64,000 bases of DNA from Rhodospirillales bacterium (GCA_021775095.1 JAJFII010000083.1:1-64000); one strand, 5' to 3'. Counted from the stretch's first letter, positions 17,168 to 25,577 are shown. Made by a program: numbers and translations. The notes: generated from the letters alone by a model not told the origin.

Positions 17168-18175
17168 TCAGACCATATATCCGGTGCCGGCACGGACCCT
17201 GTCCAAACGCGTTTTCCACCAATCGATGGTTTTGCCCAGGCCGTTTTCAAGCGATGTTTGTGTGGTCCAACCGGCAGCGGCTTCAAACCGGCTGGCATCC
17301 GCTAAAAGGGTCATAACTTCGCTTTTTTGTGGTCGTTTTCGTTGTGCGTCATGAAGGACCACTTTGTCACATTGTGTCAGAGTTTTAACCATCTCGAGCA
17401 TTTGCTGAATACTGACCATTACCCCGCTGCCGGCATTATAGGTTTGACCAAAATGGTTTTGCCCAAGCGCAGCAGCAGCCATAAAGGCCGAAACCGTATC
17501 GACAACAAAGTTAAAGTCGCGGGTTGGCGTCAGGTCTCCGACACGAATGGCATCACAATTCGGGTCCAGGGCCTGGCGAATGACAGCACTGATGACAGCC
17601 CGTTCCGATTGACGCGGCCCATAGGTATTAAAGGGGCGCAGAGTCACGACCGGTAAATCGAAGGAACGCGCAAAGGATTCGGCCATCATGTCCGCGCCAA
17701 TTTTTGATGCGGAATAAGGCGATTGGCCCTGCAAGGGGTGGGCTTCCGAAATGGGTGTAAACTGAGCCGTGCCATAGACTTCACTGGTTGACGTGTGAAC
17801 AATTTTGGAAACACCGGCATCCAGGCTGGCCTTCAATATATTTGTCGTACCTTGCACATTGGTTTGCACATAACTGCTCGGCGCGTCATAGGAGTAGGGG
17901 ATGGCAATCAATGCCGCCAAATGGAAAACCACATCCTGGCCCTTGCATAACCCAGCCATTTGGTGTGGGTCACGAATATCACCACGAACAATATTCATGG
18001 CGGCTCTTACGGGGGCGGCGACATCGTCAAGCCAACCACAGGAATCGAAGGAATTATATAAAGCAAGCGCCGTGACCTCGGCACCACTTGCGGCCAACGC
18101 TTCAGCCAGATGGGATCCGATGAAACCATCGGCGCCCGTGACAAATACTTTTCGGTTTTTCCATTCTAGCGACAT
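17168..18175 (-). CDS. legB: LegB-type NAD-dependent sugar 4,6-dehydratase
   Basis: A 335-residue extended SDR of the GDP/UDP-sugar dehydratase group. The NAD motif TGADGFIGSHL is at 13-23. The active site is seen as TSTSEVYG (near 128-135) and YSASK with Tyr154 and Lys158. It makes the 4-keto-6-deoxy intermediate from nucleotide-activated GlcNAc, the first committed step. It is the first structural gene after the antiterminator. Its start has only a weak Shine-Dalgarno (GGAAA), and an ops-like element lies just 8-19 nt upstream. In RfaH-controlled genes weak ribosome sites are common because RfaH recruits ribosomes; here that is inference. Confidence 0.92.
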   Translation of the reverse strand: MSLEWKNRKVFVTGADGFIGSHLAEALAASGAEVTALALYNSFDSCGWLDDVAAPVRAAMNIVRGDIRDPHQMAGLCKGQDVVFHLAALIAIPYSYDAPSSYVQTNVQGTTNILKASLDAGVSKIVHTSTSEVYGTAQFTPISEAHPLQGQSPYSASKIGADMMAESFARSFDLPVVTLRPFNTYGPRQSERAVISAVIRQALDPNCDAIRVGDLTPTRDFNFVVDTVSAFMAAAALGQNHFGQTYNAGSGVMVSIQQMLEMVKTLTQCDKVVLHDAQRKRPQKSEVMTLLADASRFEAAAGWTTQTSLENGLGKTIDWWKTRLDRVRAGTGYMV

Positions 18176-18182
18176 TAATTTT

Positions 18183-18194
18183 CCACGCTACCGC
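18183..18194 (-). promoter_or_regulatory. ops-like RfaH recruitment element
   Basis: The minus strand reads GCGGTAGCGTGG, containing the ops core GCGGTAGC at which E. coli RNA polymerase pauses and loads RfaH. It is in the sense orientation, in the short leader between the rfaH-like gene and legB, 6 nt after a perfect hairpin. The same 8-mer core occurs at least twice more in the window by chance, inside genes, so position is the main support. Confidence 0.65.
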
Positions 18195-18200
18195 AGTCCG

Positions 18201-18218
18201 GGTGAAGCGCACTTCACC
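18201..18218 (-). promoter_or_regulatory. Leader hairpin next to the ops-like element
   Basis: GGTGAAG-TGCG-CTTCACC on the minus strand: a perfect 7-bp stem with a 4-nt loop. It has no T-run after it, so it is not an intrinsic terminator. It directly precedes the ops-like sequence in the direction of transcription, as stem-loops do in enterobacterial JUMPstart leaders. Confidence 0.6.
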
Positions 18219-18281
18219 GGCGACCATTCTGTTGAACCCCACCACCCGATCGACCTGGACCTATTAAACGCCTGCCCGCCT

Positions 18282-18785
18282 TCAGGCGATGGCTTCAACT
18301 TTTTCAAGGGGGGTTCGGAGTCTTACTTCTCGTCCCATAAGATCAAGCAGAAGAGTCACTCGACCCTGGTCATCTAGGTGCTCAAACTTACAAAGCGTTG
18401 CACTAAAAGCGCTATCTAACAAACGCACGGTTTCGCCCTTTTGAAAGGGCATCACTTTAGAAAACTCAATCAGACCTTTTTCGTTTTCCAGTTTGCGAAA
18501 ATTATCGATTATTTCCGATGTTACTTCTAGGGGCTGGTCGCCAAAACATACAAGATAGGAAACGCCGATCGTTGATTGCACGGCGCGCCAGCGCATTTGT
18601 TCCACATCCATGCCGACAAATAAATAACGAGGAAACAAAGGAGCCGGTATCCAATCAATTTTTCGCGCATGACTGCGGCGTTTTAGAAATTTTGGCATGT
18701 AAACGTCAAATCCCTGACGCAGCAGATGCCGCTGGGCTTTGACTTCACCATTCGGTTGTGTGTGGACCGCGTACCAGGCATTCAT
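18282..18785 (-). CDS. rfaH: RfaH-like transcription antiterminator (NusG paralogue)
   Basis: A 167-residue NusG-family protein. The NGN domain (about 1-105) starts WYAVHTQPNGEVKAQRHL and has PLFPRYLFVGMD and GVSYLVCFG, close to E. coli RfaH (PLFPNYLFVEFD and GVSHFVRFG). The C-terminal KOW region (about 115-167) reads LLLDLMGREVRLRTPLEKV, again RfaH-like. It should bind RNA polymerase at an ops site and suppress Rho-dependent termination along the long operon downstream. Its start overlaps the regulator gene by 4 bp and its stop is 106 bp before legB, with the ops-like element between. Confidence 0.9.
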   Translation of the reverse strand: MNAWYAVHTQPNGEVKAQRHLLRQGFDVYMPKFLKRRSHARKIDWIPAPLFPRYLFVGMDVEQMRWRAVQSTIGVSYLVCFGDQPLEVTSEIIDNFRKLENEKGLIEFSKVMPFQKGETVRLLDSAFSATLCKFEHLDDQGRVTLLLDLMGREVRLRTPLEKVEAIA

Positions 18786-19402
18786 GACGGCTCATCCACA
18801 ACAGGCACCGTGGTGGAAACGTTTAGAATACCAGGCGCGAAAACGCGGTCCCTGGAAAGTTTGCTCACCATTTGATTGTAACCATCTTGAGGTTTACCCA
18901 GGTCCGTAATGACGACGGCATCGACATCGGATAGTTTTTCGAAAGTGTCGACCACCGGGGCACCCGCATATCGCTCACGGGCCGAGGACCGGTCAATAAC
19001 GCCGACGATTTGGATATCCGCATTGGTCGCCGACAAAACGGCGATTTCGGCGATATCGGTTAAACCATGCAAAGCCACCCGGTTCCAGCCGCGCAGGTTG
19101 CAGGTTTCGAAAATCTCACTGCATTCAGTTCTGGCAATCCGAAAAAATTTAAATCCCTGGGTTACATATTCTGCTGTCAGCCGGCTTTTTTCCGTAAAAC
19201 CCCGAGGTGTCAAGTAATAGGCATATCGATTGGCCGGCGCTTGTTGCACCTTAATCAGGCCCTTTTTTACACACCGTTTGAGATAGGAGTTGGTCAGTCC
19301 GAGGGCAATTCCGAGGTCCCTGGAAACGGAACGCTGGGTCACTCGGGCGTTGTCATGAACGGCATTTAACACACCCAGTGTGATCTCAGTCTCTTCACTC
19401 AT
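18782..19402 (-). CDS. Winged-helix transcriptional regulator of the polysaccharide operon
   Basis: A 206-residue protein. An N-terminal winged helix (about 1-75; ITLGVLNAVHDNARVTQRSVS then GLTNSYLKRCVKKGLI as recognition region) is followed by a Rossmann-like domain (about 95-200; VALHGLTDIAEIAVLSATNAD, IVGVIDRS, DAVVITDLGKP). The second domain may sense a metabolite such as a nucleotide sugar. I chose the ATG at 19402 because GGAGGG stands 6 nt upstream; a TTG at 19423 is the alternative. It is the first gene of the operon and precedes rfaH. A pair of palindromic boxes overlaps its promoter, so autoregulation is likely. Confidence 0.85.
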   Translation of the reverse strand: MSEETEITLGVLNAVHDNARVTQRSVSRDLGIALGLTNSYLKRCVKKGLIKVQQAPANRYAYYLTPRGFTEKSRLTAEYVTQGFKFFRIARTECSEIFETCNLRGWNRVALHGLTDIAEIAVLSATNADIQIVGVIDRSSARERYAGAPVVDTFEKLSDVDAVVITDLGKPQDGYNQMVSKLSRDRVFAPGILNVSTTVPVVDEPS

Positions 19403-19465
19403 GCCAAACCCTCCATCCGACAAAAAGAGAATTTGCAGGGCAGGCGTCAGCGCGGGCTAGAATCG

Positions 19466-19482
19466 TGTTCATGGCGCGAACA
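19466..19482. promoter_or_regulatory. Operator-like box 2 (GTTC-N7-GAAC)
   Basis: TGTTC-ATGGCGC-GAACA, a 17-bp palindromic box covering the predicted transcription start and the edge of the -10. Its centre is 23 bp from that of box 1. Probably bound by the winged-helix regulator encoded downstream (inference). Confidence 0.55.
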
Positions 19483-19509
19483 TTACAGTGTTCGCGGCGT
19501 GAACGTCAA
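19482..19509 (-). promoter_or_regulatory. Sigma70-like promoter of the nonulosonate operon
   Basis: On the minus strand TTGACG (19504-19509) is followed after 16 bp by TGTAAT (19482-19487), a 5 of 6 match to each consensus hexamer. Transcription would start near 19475, about 73 nt before the regulator ATG. The promoter is enclosed by two operator-like boxes. Confidence 0.6.
19489..19505. promoter_or_regulatory. Operator-like box 1 (GTTC-N7-GAAC)
   Basis: TGTTC-GCGGCGT-GAACG, the second copy of the palindromic box. It lies between the -35 and -10 hexamers, a typical repressor position. Boxes 1 and 2 also form a larger 38-bp dyad together. Confidence 0.55.
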
Positions 19510-19536
19510 TAGATTATTTGTCTAAACCTACTGGAA

Positions 19537-20871
19537 TCATTGGTTTTTTGAATTATCATCAATGACCGAGGTTGTTCCGACTGTAACCGCGTGACTAAGG
19601 GCTAAGGCGAGGATAAAGGACATTTGCCACCACGCCGACCAAAAAGAAAAATTGAATAGTCCGGAGCCCCAATAACCGGCGGAAACAGCAATAACCGAAA
19701 TCAACGCAGGATTACCGCTGCGCCGATAGGAACGAAACAATTTAACGGTCATCAAAATCAAAAATAAAACCAGAATTGTCAGACTAACCGCGCCAATTTC
19801 CGCAAATAACTCAACAACCCAATTGTGGGGATGGGCGGGGATTACGTGCAGGCCGCCCGACCCCTGTAAAAGTTGATTTGCGCCGGGGGCAAAATTGATG
19901 GTGTTGGGTCCCCGCCCGAACCACGGAGTGCGCAGGGCGATTTCAACCGCATGGGTCCAGATGGTCTGGCGTTCAAAATCAATCAGCCATACGGGCAGAA
20001 AATAAACACCTTCCGGGGCGGTGGCGGTCAATTGTCCGCGGGTGATCCGCAACCAGACGACGACGGCGATAAAACAAAAAACGGCAAAACCACCAACCAC
20101 AAACACTTGCAAGCGGCTGGCAAAGCGCAGACAGGCGGCGATAGCGACGCAAACCAGGGCACCAAGGAGTCCGGCAATGGAAGCACGATTTCCGACATCC
20201 CAAACCAGAAATAGAAAACCCAGTGCGGTAATCAGGGCCAAAGTTCGCAGACTGGCACGCATTTTATAGGCAGTCAGAAAAAACAAGGGTACAAGCAGCA
20301 CCGTAACGGCAGAAAATCCCTTCAGAGCCCGATTTAAGCTGTCGACCTTCCATCCCTTTAGGTGCAAAAACCAATAAAGTTCAGGAAAAACATGTTGGGA
20401 AAATATCGCAAAGGTTATCGCCAGTGCCGATGCCAGGATCAGGCTTTTTGCCCACAGTTCCGTAAGTTCCGGGCGGTCTTTTAAATAGGCCCAGATTACG
20501 ATCCCGAGATTGCAGAAAACAAAGGTTCGAAAAATCGCCTGCAGGGAGCGGGGAAAAAAATCCGTGGCCATCAAACTGGGCAGGCTTAAGGCAAATACGC
20601 AGAGCAGGCACAAACCCAGGGGTTGCGACCAAATTTTTAAACAATCCCGGCGATGGGCGGCCAGAGGTTTGTCTAACAATATCAAGAGAACGGCGATCGC
20701 TACCGCGATGGCGAAGACGGATCGCCCGAGAACAAGCAACGGGATTGAAATGCCCAACAGGACAGCTGCAATTTTTGGTAAAGATTTCAAACTTTTAGCC
20801 AACCGTACGCATTTGATATTATTGGGTCCTGACCCTTCATAGGCTTTTTCATATTCGGTCTCTGCCGTCAA
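19537..20871 (-). CDS. O-antigen ligase / Wzy-type membrane protein
   Basis: A 444-residue integral membrane protein with about ten hydrophobic segments. The Wzy_C/O-antigen ligase signature is a large periplasmic loop ending in IPAHPHNWVVELFAEIG, and the arginine-containing RGPNTINFAPG stands before it. Members either ligate O-antigen to lipid A-core (WaaL) or polymerise repeat units (Wzy); the two cannot be told apart here. It lies upstream of the operon promoter on the same strand. The longest frame starts with TTG and no clear ribosome site was found, so the start is uncertain. Confidence 0.85.
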   Translation of the reverse strand: MTAETEYEKAYEGSGPNNIKCVRLAKSLKSLPKIAAVLLGISIPLLVLGRSVFAIAVAIAVLLILLDKPLAAHRRDCLKIWSQPLGLCLLCVFALSLPSLMATDFFPRSLQAIFRTFVFCNLGIVIWAYLKDRPELTELWAKSLILASALAITFAIFSQHVFPELYWFLHLKGWKVDSLNRALKGFSAVTVLLVPLFFLTAYKMRASLRTLALITALGFLFLVWDVGNRASIAGLLGALVCVAIAACLRFASRLQVFVVGGFAVFCFIAVVVWLRITRGQLTATAPEGVYFLPVWLIDFERQTIWTHAVEIALRTPWFGRGPNTINFAPGANQLLQGSGGLHVIPAHPHNWVVELFAEIGAVSLTILVLFLILMTVKLFRSYRRSGNPALISVIAVSAGYWGSGLFNFSFWSAWWQMSFILALALSHAVTVGTTSVIDDNSKNQ

Positions 20872-20980
20872 GTCTTGCGGCGGAGATTATTGGACATCGC
20901 CCTATATTGTACTATTGGCAATTGACATTAGGTCCCTTGAAAACGAAAGTGTCGCCGCATTTCATGCCACAGGGTATTTC

Positions 20981-22279
20981 ATGGGTCTGCCGCATATAAA
21001 TAACATAAAAATTGTCACGGTGGGGCTCGGGTATGTTGGCCTGCCCCTGTCCTTACGTTTGTCTGGCCATTTCCCCGTGACCGGGTACGACGTTGATCCG
21101 TCAAGGATTTTGGAACTACAGGATGGTTACGACCGGACCGGTGAATGTTCGGATCAGGAACTGGCAACGGCAGCGTTTCATTTGACCACGGACCCAAAGG
21201 CAATTGCCGGGGCCGACGTTTATATTGTCACCGTGCCGACGCCCGTCGACGCCGACAACCAACCCGATTTGAGCGCCCTGTTGTCGGCCAGCGAGACCGT
21301 CGGCAGGGCTCTCAAACAAAATGCAATTGTGGTTTATGAAAGTACGGTTTATCCCGGCGTAACCGAGACCCTGTGCGGCCCGGTTCTCGAAACCGCTTCC
21401 GGCAGGGTCTGTGGCCAGGATTTTTATCTTGGATACTCTCCCGAACGCATAAATCCCGGCGACAAAATTCACACGGTCGACAAAATTACCAAGGTTGTTG
21501 CCGGGCAGACGCCCGAGGTTGCGGACTTTCTCATGTCGCTCTATGGCCGGCTAACCAACGGCAAGGTCTTTCTGGCCAAAAACATCAAAACCGCCGAAGC
21601 CGCCAAAGTCATTGAGAATGCCCAACGCGATATCAATATTGCCTTTGTCAATGAAGTGGCGATGATTTTTAATCAAATGGGCATTAAAACACACGATGTC
21701 CTGGCCGCTGCCGGGACAAAATGGAATTTCCTGAATTTCACTCCAGGCCTCGTCGGCGGCCACTGTATAGGCGTTGATCCCTATTATTTAGCCCACCTGG
21801 CACGGCAATTGGGACACAATCCGGAAGTGGTTCTGGCGGGACGCAAAATTAATGACGACATGGCCGGGTTTTTAGCCCGCCAGATTGACCGGCAAATCCA
21901 ATTATTGCCCCTTAAAAGTGAAACGGCACGAATTATGGTCCTCGGTTTGACCTTCAAGGAAAATGTCCGTGATTTGCGGAACTCGAAAGCCGCGGACCTG
22001 ATTTTGTCGCTGCAAAAGGCGGGCCATCATGTTGATGTCCATGACCCCTTGGCAGACCCCGGCGAAGCCAAGGCGGCGTATGGGTTTGACCTGCTGACAG
22101 GGACCGCGCAGCGGGCAGCCTATGACTGTGTGATAAGCGTTGTCCCCCATAAAACCTACGTTGCCTTTCAGGCCGATGATTTAGTGGCTTTGCTCAAACC
22201 GGGCGGTTTGGTTGCCGATCTCAAAGGCATTTGGCGGGACATCGAAATGCCCGGCGAATACGTCCGTTGGGAACTATAA
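20981..22279 (+). CDS. tviB: Nucleotide-sugar 6-dehydrogenase (TviB/WecC type)
   Basis: A 432-residue UDP-sugar dehydrogenase that oxidises C6 of a UDP-N-acetylhexosamine to the uronic acid. The NAD motif VGLGYVGLPLS is close to the N-terminus. YSPERINPGD and the catalytic-Cys motif GGHCIGVDPYYL are characteristic of the TviB/WbpA/WecC group, and LGLTFKENVRDLRNS follows. I took the ATG at 20981, with AGGG upstream; a TTG at 20915 would add 22 unlikely residues. It is divergent from the ligase gene across a short AT-rich gap and meets the heparinase gene tail to tail (7 bp). It probably supplies an acidic amino sugar to the same surface glycan. Confidence 0.9.
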   Translation: MGLPHINNIKIVTVGLGYVGLPLSLRLSGHFPVTGYDVDPSRILELQDGYDRTGECSDQELATAAFHLTTDPKAIAGADVYIVTVPTPVDADNQPDLSALLSASETVGRALKQNAIVVYESTVYPGVTETLCGPVLETASGRVCGQDFYLGYSPERINPGDKIHTVDKITKVVAGQTPEVADFLMSLYGRLTNGKVFLAKNIKTAEAAKVIENAQRDINIAFVNEVAMIFNQMGIKTHDVLAAAGTKWNFLNFTPGLVGGHCIGVDPYYLAHLARQLGHNPEVVLAGRKINDDMAGFLARQIDRQIQLLPLKSETARIMVLGLTFKENVRDLRNSKAADLILSLQKAGHHVDVHDPLADPGEAKAAYGFDLLTGTAQRAAYDCVISVVPHKTYVAFQADDLVALLKPGGLVADLKGIWRDIEMPGEYVRWEL

Positions 22280-22286
22280 TCGGGTC

Positions 22287-23879
22287 TCAATTTTCCCGTG
22301 AAATACGCCATTTAACGATTGTATCGCCCGCTTGGTGCCGGATTTTTACAACAATTTGCTGGCATTGACGGCGCTGTAAACTGTCATAATAAAGACTTTG
22401 TTCAAGGGCAATTTCTGCCGCTGACGTCCGGAACCTCCAGCCGGCGGATTTGCCAAATTTCAACAACACGGAATCGCCGGCTTCGATCAGCGAGGCATGA
22501 ACCGACGGGTGTAAATGAAAGCGAATTACGCCAGTGTGCGGCGAATCTCCCCGCAGGGTATCCTCACCGCGCAATTGATCACCGTCCGCCGACAGATAGA
22601 GGGCCCTTTTATGGGTCAGGCCGAACCGCGGCTGATAACCGTCGTGGGTCGCTTCCACTAGAATATTTTTATCAACTTCGCGTCGCAGTTCCTGGATGCG
22701 CCACGCGCGCCGTTTACCCAGGTCGCCGGTCTTGGTAATTTCACTTGAATTTGTTGCCTCGACCTCAAGTGTTGAATGGGCCGATGTGCCGCGAAGGGCT
22801 GTATTCAAGGCCGCATTATCGTCGGTTGCAGCGCCGCAGTTAACCACCAAACGCTGTTTACCAACTGTCATTTCGAAGGAATGGGTGCCGGCACTTTCCC
22901 GCACGGAACCGCCTGCGCGGTTCACGACACCGGTATCCATGACAATGGCCGTACGACGGGCCGCTAAACGTTGGAATCCACTATGTGGGCAATTGGTCGC
23001 GGCACGCACTTTTATTTTCGACCCGGACAAGGTTGCTTCGATGGCCTCGGCATCCGCAAATACCGCTCCATTAAAGCGGGCCAAGTTGCCATCGCCCATC
23101 TGAAAGGTACGGAGAACCGGCGTCATTTTATCGATTAACCCCTGTAGCCATACGGGGGGTCCCGACGGCGTTAATTCCATGGCATTGCGAATTTCGATGA
23201 GATGTCGCAGGGCATTCAGGTGGATCGACGGGTTCCGGGAACAATGGCCACCGTCGGCCAGGACTTCGCAGGCGCTCGAGCGTTTTAACAAGTCCAAACC
23301 GTGTTTAACATTTTTGTCGTGCCCCGACAGGGCAATGCCACAGATTATAAAGGCTTTTTGCACGGCGAATCCGTAAGGCACAGCGGCCCCCGCCCGTGTT
23401 GTCCAAATCAGATGGCGGCTCTGTCGCGCCAGGGCTCGCTTAAATCTGCGGTTAAACAGTTGGTCGGCGCCGTTCAACAGGAACCCGGCGGCGGCAATCC
23501 AGGCACAAAGGCGGTCCGCAAGAAGCCCCGGTTGCCAGAGGATTGGGTCCCAATGGTCGTGACCGGCGATCCACGCATCCAAAACATCACGGGAAATACG
23601 AGCCGAGGCTTCTAGGCCGCTGGCCTGCAGGTCCGCCAACCACCCAAATCGATCACCGTCGGTACGGCCCGCTGCCGCCGGCCCACAGTTTTGGTGAACG
23701 GTATCCATAAGCTCAGGGAGTTGCAGTGATTGTCCACGCAGTGCATTGCCCGGGAAGCTGGCTGGCAGGGTCGTTACCGCAGGTACCGGAGATCGCGACA
23801 GGATCCACGAATAGACCGATGATGCAAATATCCGGTTGCCAAACTTCGAAGCGAATGATTTCAAAAAACGTTCAGACAT
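22287..23879 (-). CDS. Heparinase II/III family protein
   Basis: A 530-residue protein with an N-terminal alpha-helical toroid (about 1-290) and a C-terminal heparinase II/III-like beta domain (about 300-530, with NCPHSGFQRLAARRTAIVMD and VNRAGGSVRESAGTHSFEM). There is no clear signal peptide, so its location is uncertain. Polysaccharide lyases of this type cleave uronic acid-containing glycans. In alphaproteobacteria such a gene commonly sits next to rsmB, as here (36 bp), so it may belong to the conserved core and not to the polysaccharide operon. Confidence 0.85.
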   Translation of the reverse strand: MSERFLKSFASKFGNRIFASSVYSWILSRSPVPAVTTLPASFPGNALRGQSLQLPELMDTVHQNCGPAAAGRTDGDRFGWLADLQASGLEASARISRDVLDAWIAGHDHWDPILWQPGLLADRLCAWIAAAGFLLNGADQLFNRRFKRALARQSRHLIWTTRAGAAVPYGFAVQKAFIICGIALSGHDKNVKHGLDLLKRSSACEVLADGGHCSRNPSIHLNALRHLIEIRNAMELTPSGPPVWLQGLIDKMTPVLRTFQMGDGNLARFNGAVFADAEAIEATLSGSKIKVRAATNCPHSGFQRLAARRTAIVMDTGVVNRAGGSVRESAGTHSFEMTVGKQRLVVNCGAATDDNAALNTALRGTSAHSTLEVEATNSSEITKTGDLGKRRAWRIQELRREVDKNILVEATHDGYQPRFGLTHKRALYLSADGDQLRGEDTLRGDSPHTGVIRFHLHPSVHASLIEAGDSVLLKFGKSAGWRFRTSAAEIALEQSLYYDSLQRRQCQQIVVKIRHQAGDTIVKWRISREN

Positions 23880-23915
23880 AACTTCAATTTTACAACGAAG
23901 GACGTAAAAACCCGG

Positions 23916-25157
23916 TTAATCACATTGTAAAAGGCAGGCAAAAAAACCATCTTTACCCCCTGTTTCAGGCTCGTCTGACGGTAACCACCGCCGCTGGTCG
24001 AGGACGGTAACCCGGGGGTGGCCGTCGGCCAGCCTTTGGATATGGTCCGGCCCCTCCTCGGCCTGCAAGGAACAGGTGGCAAATAAGACCTGTCCACCCG
24101 GCTTGACCATTTCCAGGGCAGCGGCCAACAACCGGCTTTGCAGGGCGACAAGTTTATCGACATCATCCTGAGATTTGAGCCATGAAATTTCCGGGTGTTT
24201 GCGGATCGTGCCGGTTGCCGAACAGGGTGCGTCGACAAGCACAATGTCGGTGCGGTCGGCGGGCCGCCACACGGTTGCATCGGCGGTGATAATTTCCGTA
24301 TCAAATCGCAGACGGGCCATATTTTCCTGCAGCCTTTTAAGTCGATTGTCGGATCTGTCGACGGCGGTTACCCGAGCTCCTTCGTTGAGCAGGTAAGCCG
24401 TCTTACCGCCGGGGGCGGCACAGAGGTCGATGATCTGTTTTCCCCTGATGGCACCTAACATTTGAACTACCGCCCGTGCCGAGGTATCTTGAACCCACCA
24501 TTCGCCTTCGTCAAAACCATCCATATCTGGAACATTTTGACTTTTTTGCAGACGCACGGTTCCGTTCGCCAGGACCTGACCGTGCAATTTTTCGGCCCAG
24601 CCTGCAGGGTCCGATTTAACCGATAAATCGAGCTTCGCTTCGTTTAAATGGGCTAAGGCAATCTTTCGCGTCGTTTCTTCACCATAGGTTTTGCGCCAAC
24701 TGAACCACAGCCAGTCGGGTACGTTGGATCTTGCGAGATCCTGAGATTTTATCAACGCATCATGCTCGCGGCTCAGGCGTCGCAAAATGGCATTTATGAG
24801 TTTTTTAGTATGACCCTGCCCGCTTTGCCCGGCCAACTCTACGCTCGCGGAAACCGCTGCGTGATCCGCAGTCTGCAAAAACACCAGCTGACAGACCCCA
24901 AGACGTAAAATATCGTGACTGCGGCGGGACTTTTTAGCCAGCGGGGATTGCAGGCAATGATCAATTAACCCGTCGATCTGTCCCAACCGCCTTAGGGTGG
25001 TTGAGACGAGGTTTCGGGCAAACGCCCGGTCCCGTGGCATCAGTCGGTTATAGGATTGAAAATGATCAAGCGCGTCGTCAAGCAGACGCTTCCGCCGAAC
25101 GACGGATTCCAATATTTCTAACGCGGCGAAGCGTGCATCGATCCCCGGAACCTTCAT
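23916..25157 (-). CDS. rsmB: 16S rRNA (cytosine-967-C5) methyltransferase RsmB
   Basis: A 413-residue rRNA methyltransferase. The N-terminal NusB-like RNA-binding domain (about 1-140, starting DARFAALEILESV) is followed by a SAM-dependent domain. LCAAPGGKTAYL binds SAM, DAPCSATGTIRKHPEISW holds one catalytic cysteine and ATCSLQAEEG the nucleophile cysteine. It methylates C967 of 16S rRNA in the cytoplasm. It is divergent from the SDHAF4 gene. Confidence 0.93.
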   Translation of the reverse strand: MKVPGIDARFAALEILESVVRRKRLLDDALDHFQSYNRLMPRDRAFARNLVSTTLRRLGQIDGLIDHCLQSPLAKKSRRSHDILRLGVCQLVFLQTADHAAVSASVELAGQSGQGHTKKLINAILRRLSREHDALIKSQDLARSNVPDWLWFSWRKTYGEETTRKIALAHLNEAKLDLSVKSDPAGWAEKLHGQVLANGTVRLQKSQNVPDMDGFDEGEWWVQDTSARAVVQMLGAIRGKQIIDLCAAPGGKTAYLLNEGARVTAVDRSDNRLKRLQENMARLRFDTEIITADATVWRPADRTDIVLVDAPCSATGTIRKHPEISWLKSQDDVDKLVALQSRLLAAALEMVKPGGQVLFATCSLQAEEGPDHIQRLADGHPRVTVLDQRRWLPSDEPETGGKDGFFACLLQCD

Positions 25158-25316
25158 GATCTCTTCATGCCTTAGCTATCAGCCAAGTTCAAGGTCGGAA
25201 ATGACGGCCCGTGCTTATTGCTGAAAAAACCAACTTAACCCCGGTGTTGGGTGCAAAACAACACATTGACATTTGATCCTTTTGAATAAGTTGTTATTTT
25301 ACAACCAAACCTATTA

Positions 25317-25577
25317 ATGGAATCCAATCACATGAATGGAAAAATTTCACCCTTGGCGGCTAACCAGCCAACCCGTCTTGGTCGAAGCCAGCGGCAGTTG
25401 GAGATGCAGGACAAATCTGTGTCGACGTTCGAAACCGCGGCAAAAACAGCGGGATCCGTCGTGCGCACTGACCCAGCCCAGGCTGTCCACAGCCAAGTGG
25501 AAATTGATGGACCGGAAGGTCCGGACCCAACCCGATATGGAGATTGGGAGCGTAATGGCCGTTGTATTGATTTTTAA
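25317..25577 (+). CDS. SDHAF4/DUF1674 succinate dehydrogenase assembly factor
   Basis: An 86-residue protein with the C-terminal family signature GPDPTRYGDWERNGRCIDF. SDHAF4 binds flavinylated SdhA and helps it dimerise with SdhB; the family is alphaproteobacterial and mitochondrial. The N-terminal half is low-complexity and not conserved. An internal ATG at 25332 (MNGKISPL) could be the real start, since neither ATG has a strong ribosome site. A TTGACA at 25266-25271 may be a -35 element, but no good -10 follows at normal spacing. Confidence 0.85.
   Translation: MESNHMNGKISPLAANQPTRLGRSQRQLEMQDKSVSTFETAAKTAGSVVRTDPAQAVHSQVEIDGPEGPDPTRYGDWERNGRCIDF

Noticed and set aside
17155-17298. N-terminal extension of LegC up to 17298
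   Set aside because: It overlaps legB by 131 bp, is out of character for the family, and a normal family start with a ribosome site exists at 17154.
19467-19504. LexA/SOS box, because of the GTTC elements
   Set aside because: Alphaproteobacterial LexA uses the direct repeat GTTC-N7-GTTC. Here the halves are inverted (GTTC-N7-GAAC) and no SOS gene is downstream.
20698-20705. GCGGTAGC in the sense orientation inside the O-antigen ligase gene
   Set aside because: It encodes part of a repetitive Ala-Ile-Ala-Val membrane segment, well inside the coding sequence, with no hairpin or start codon near it.
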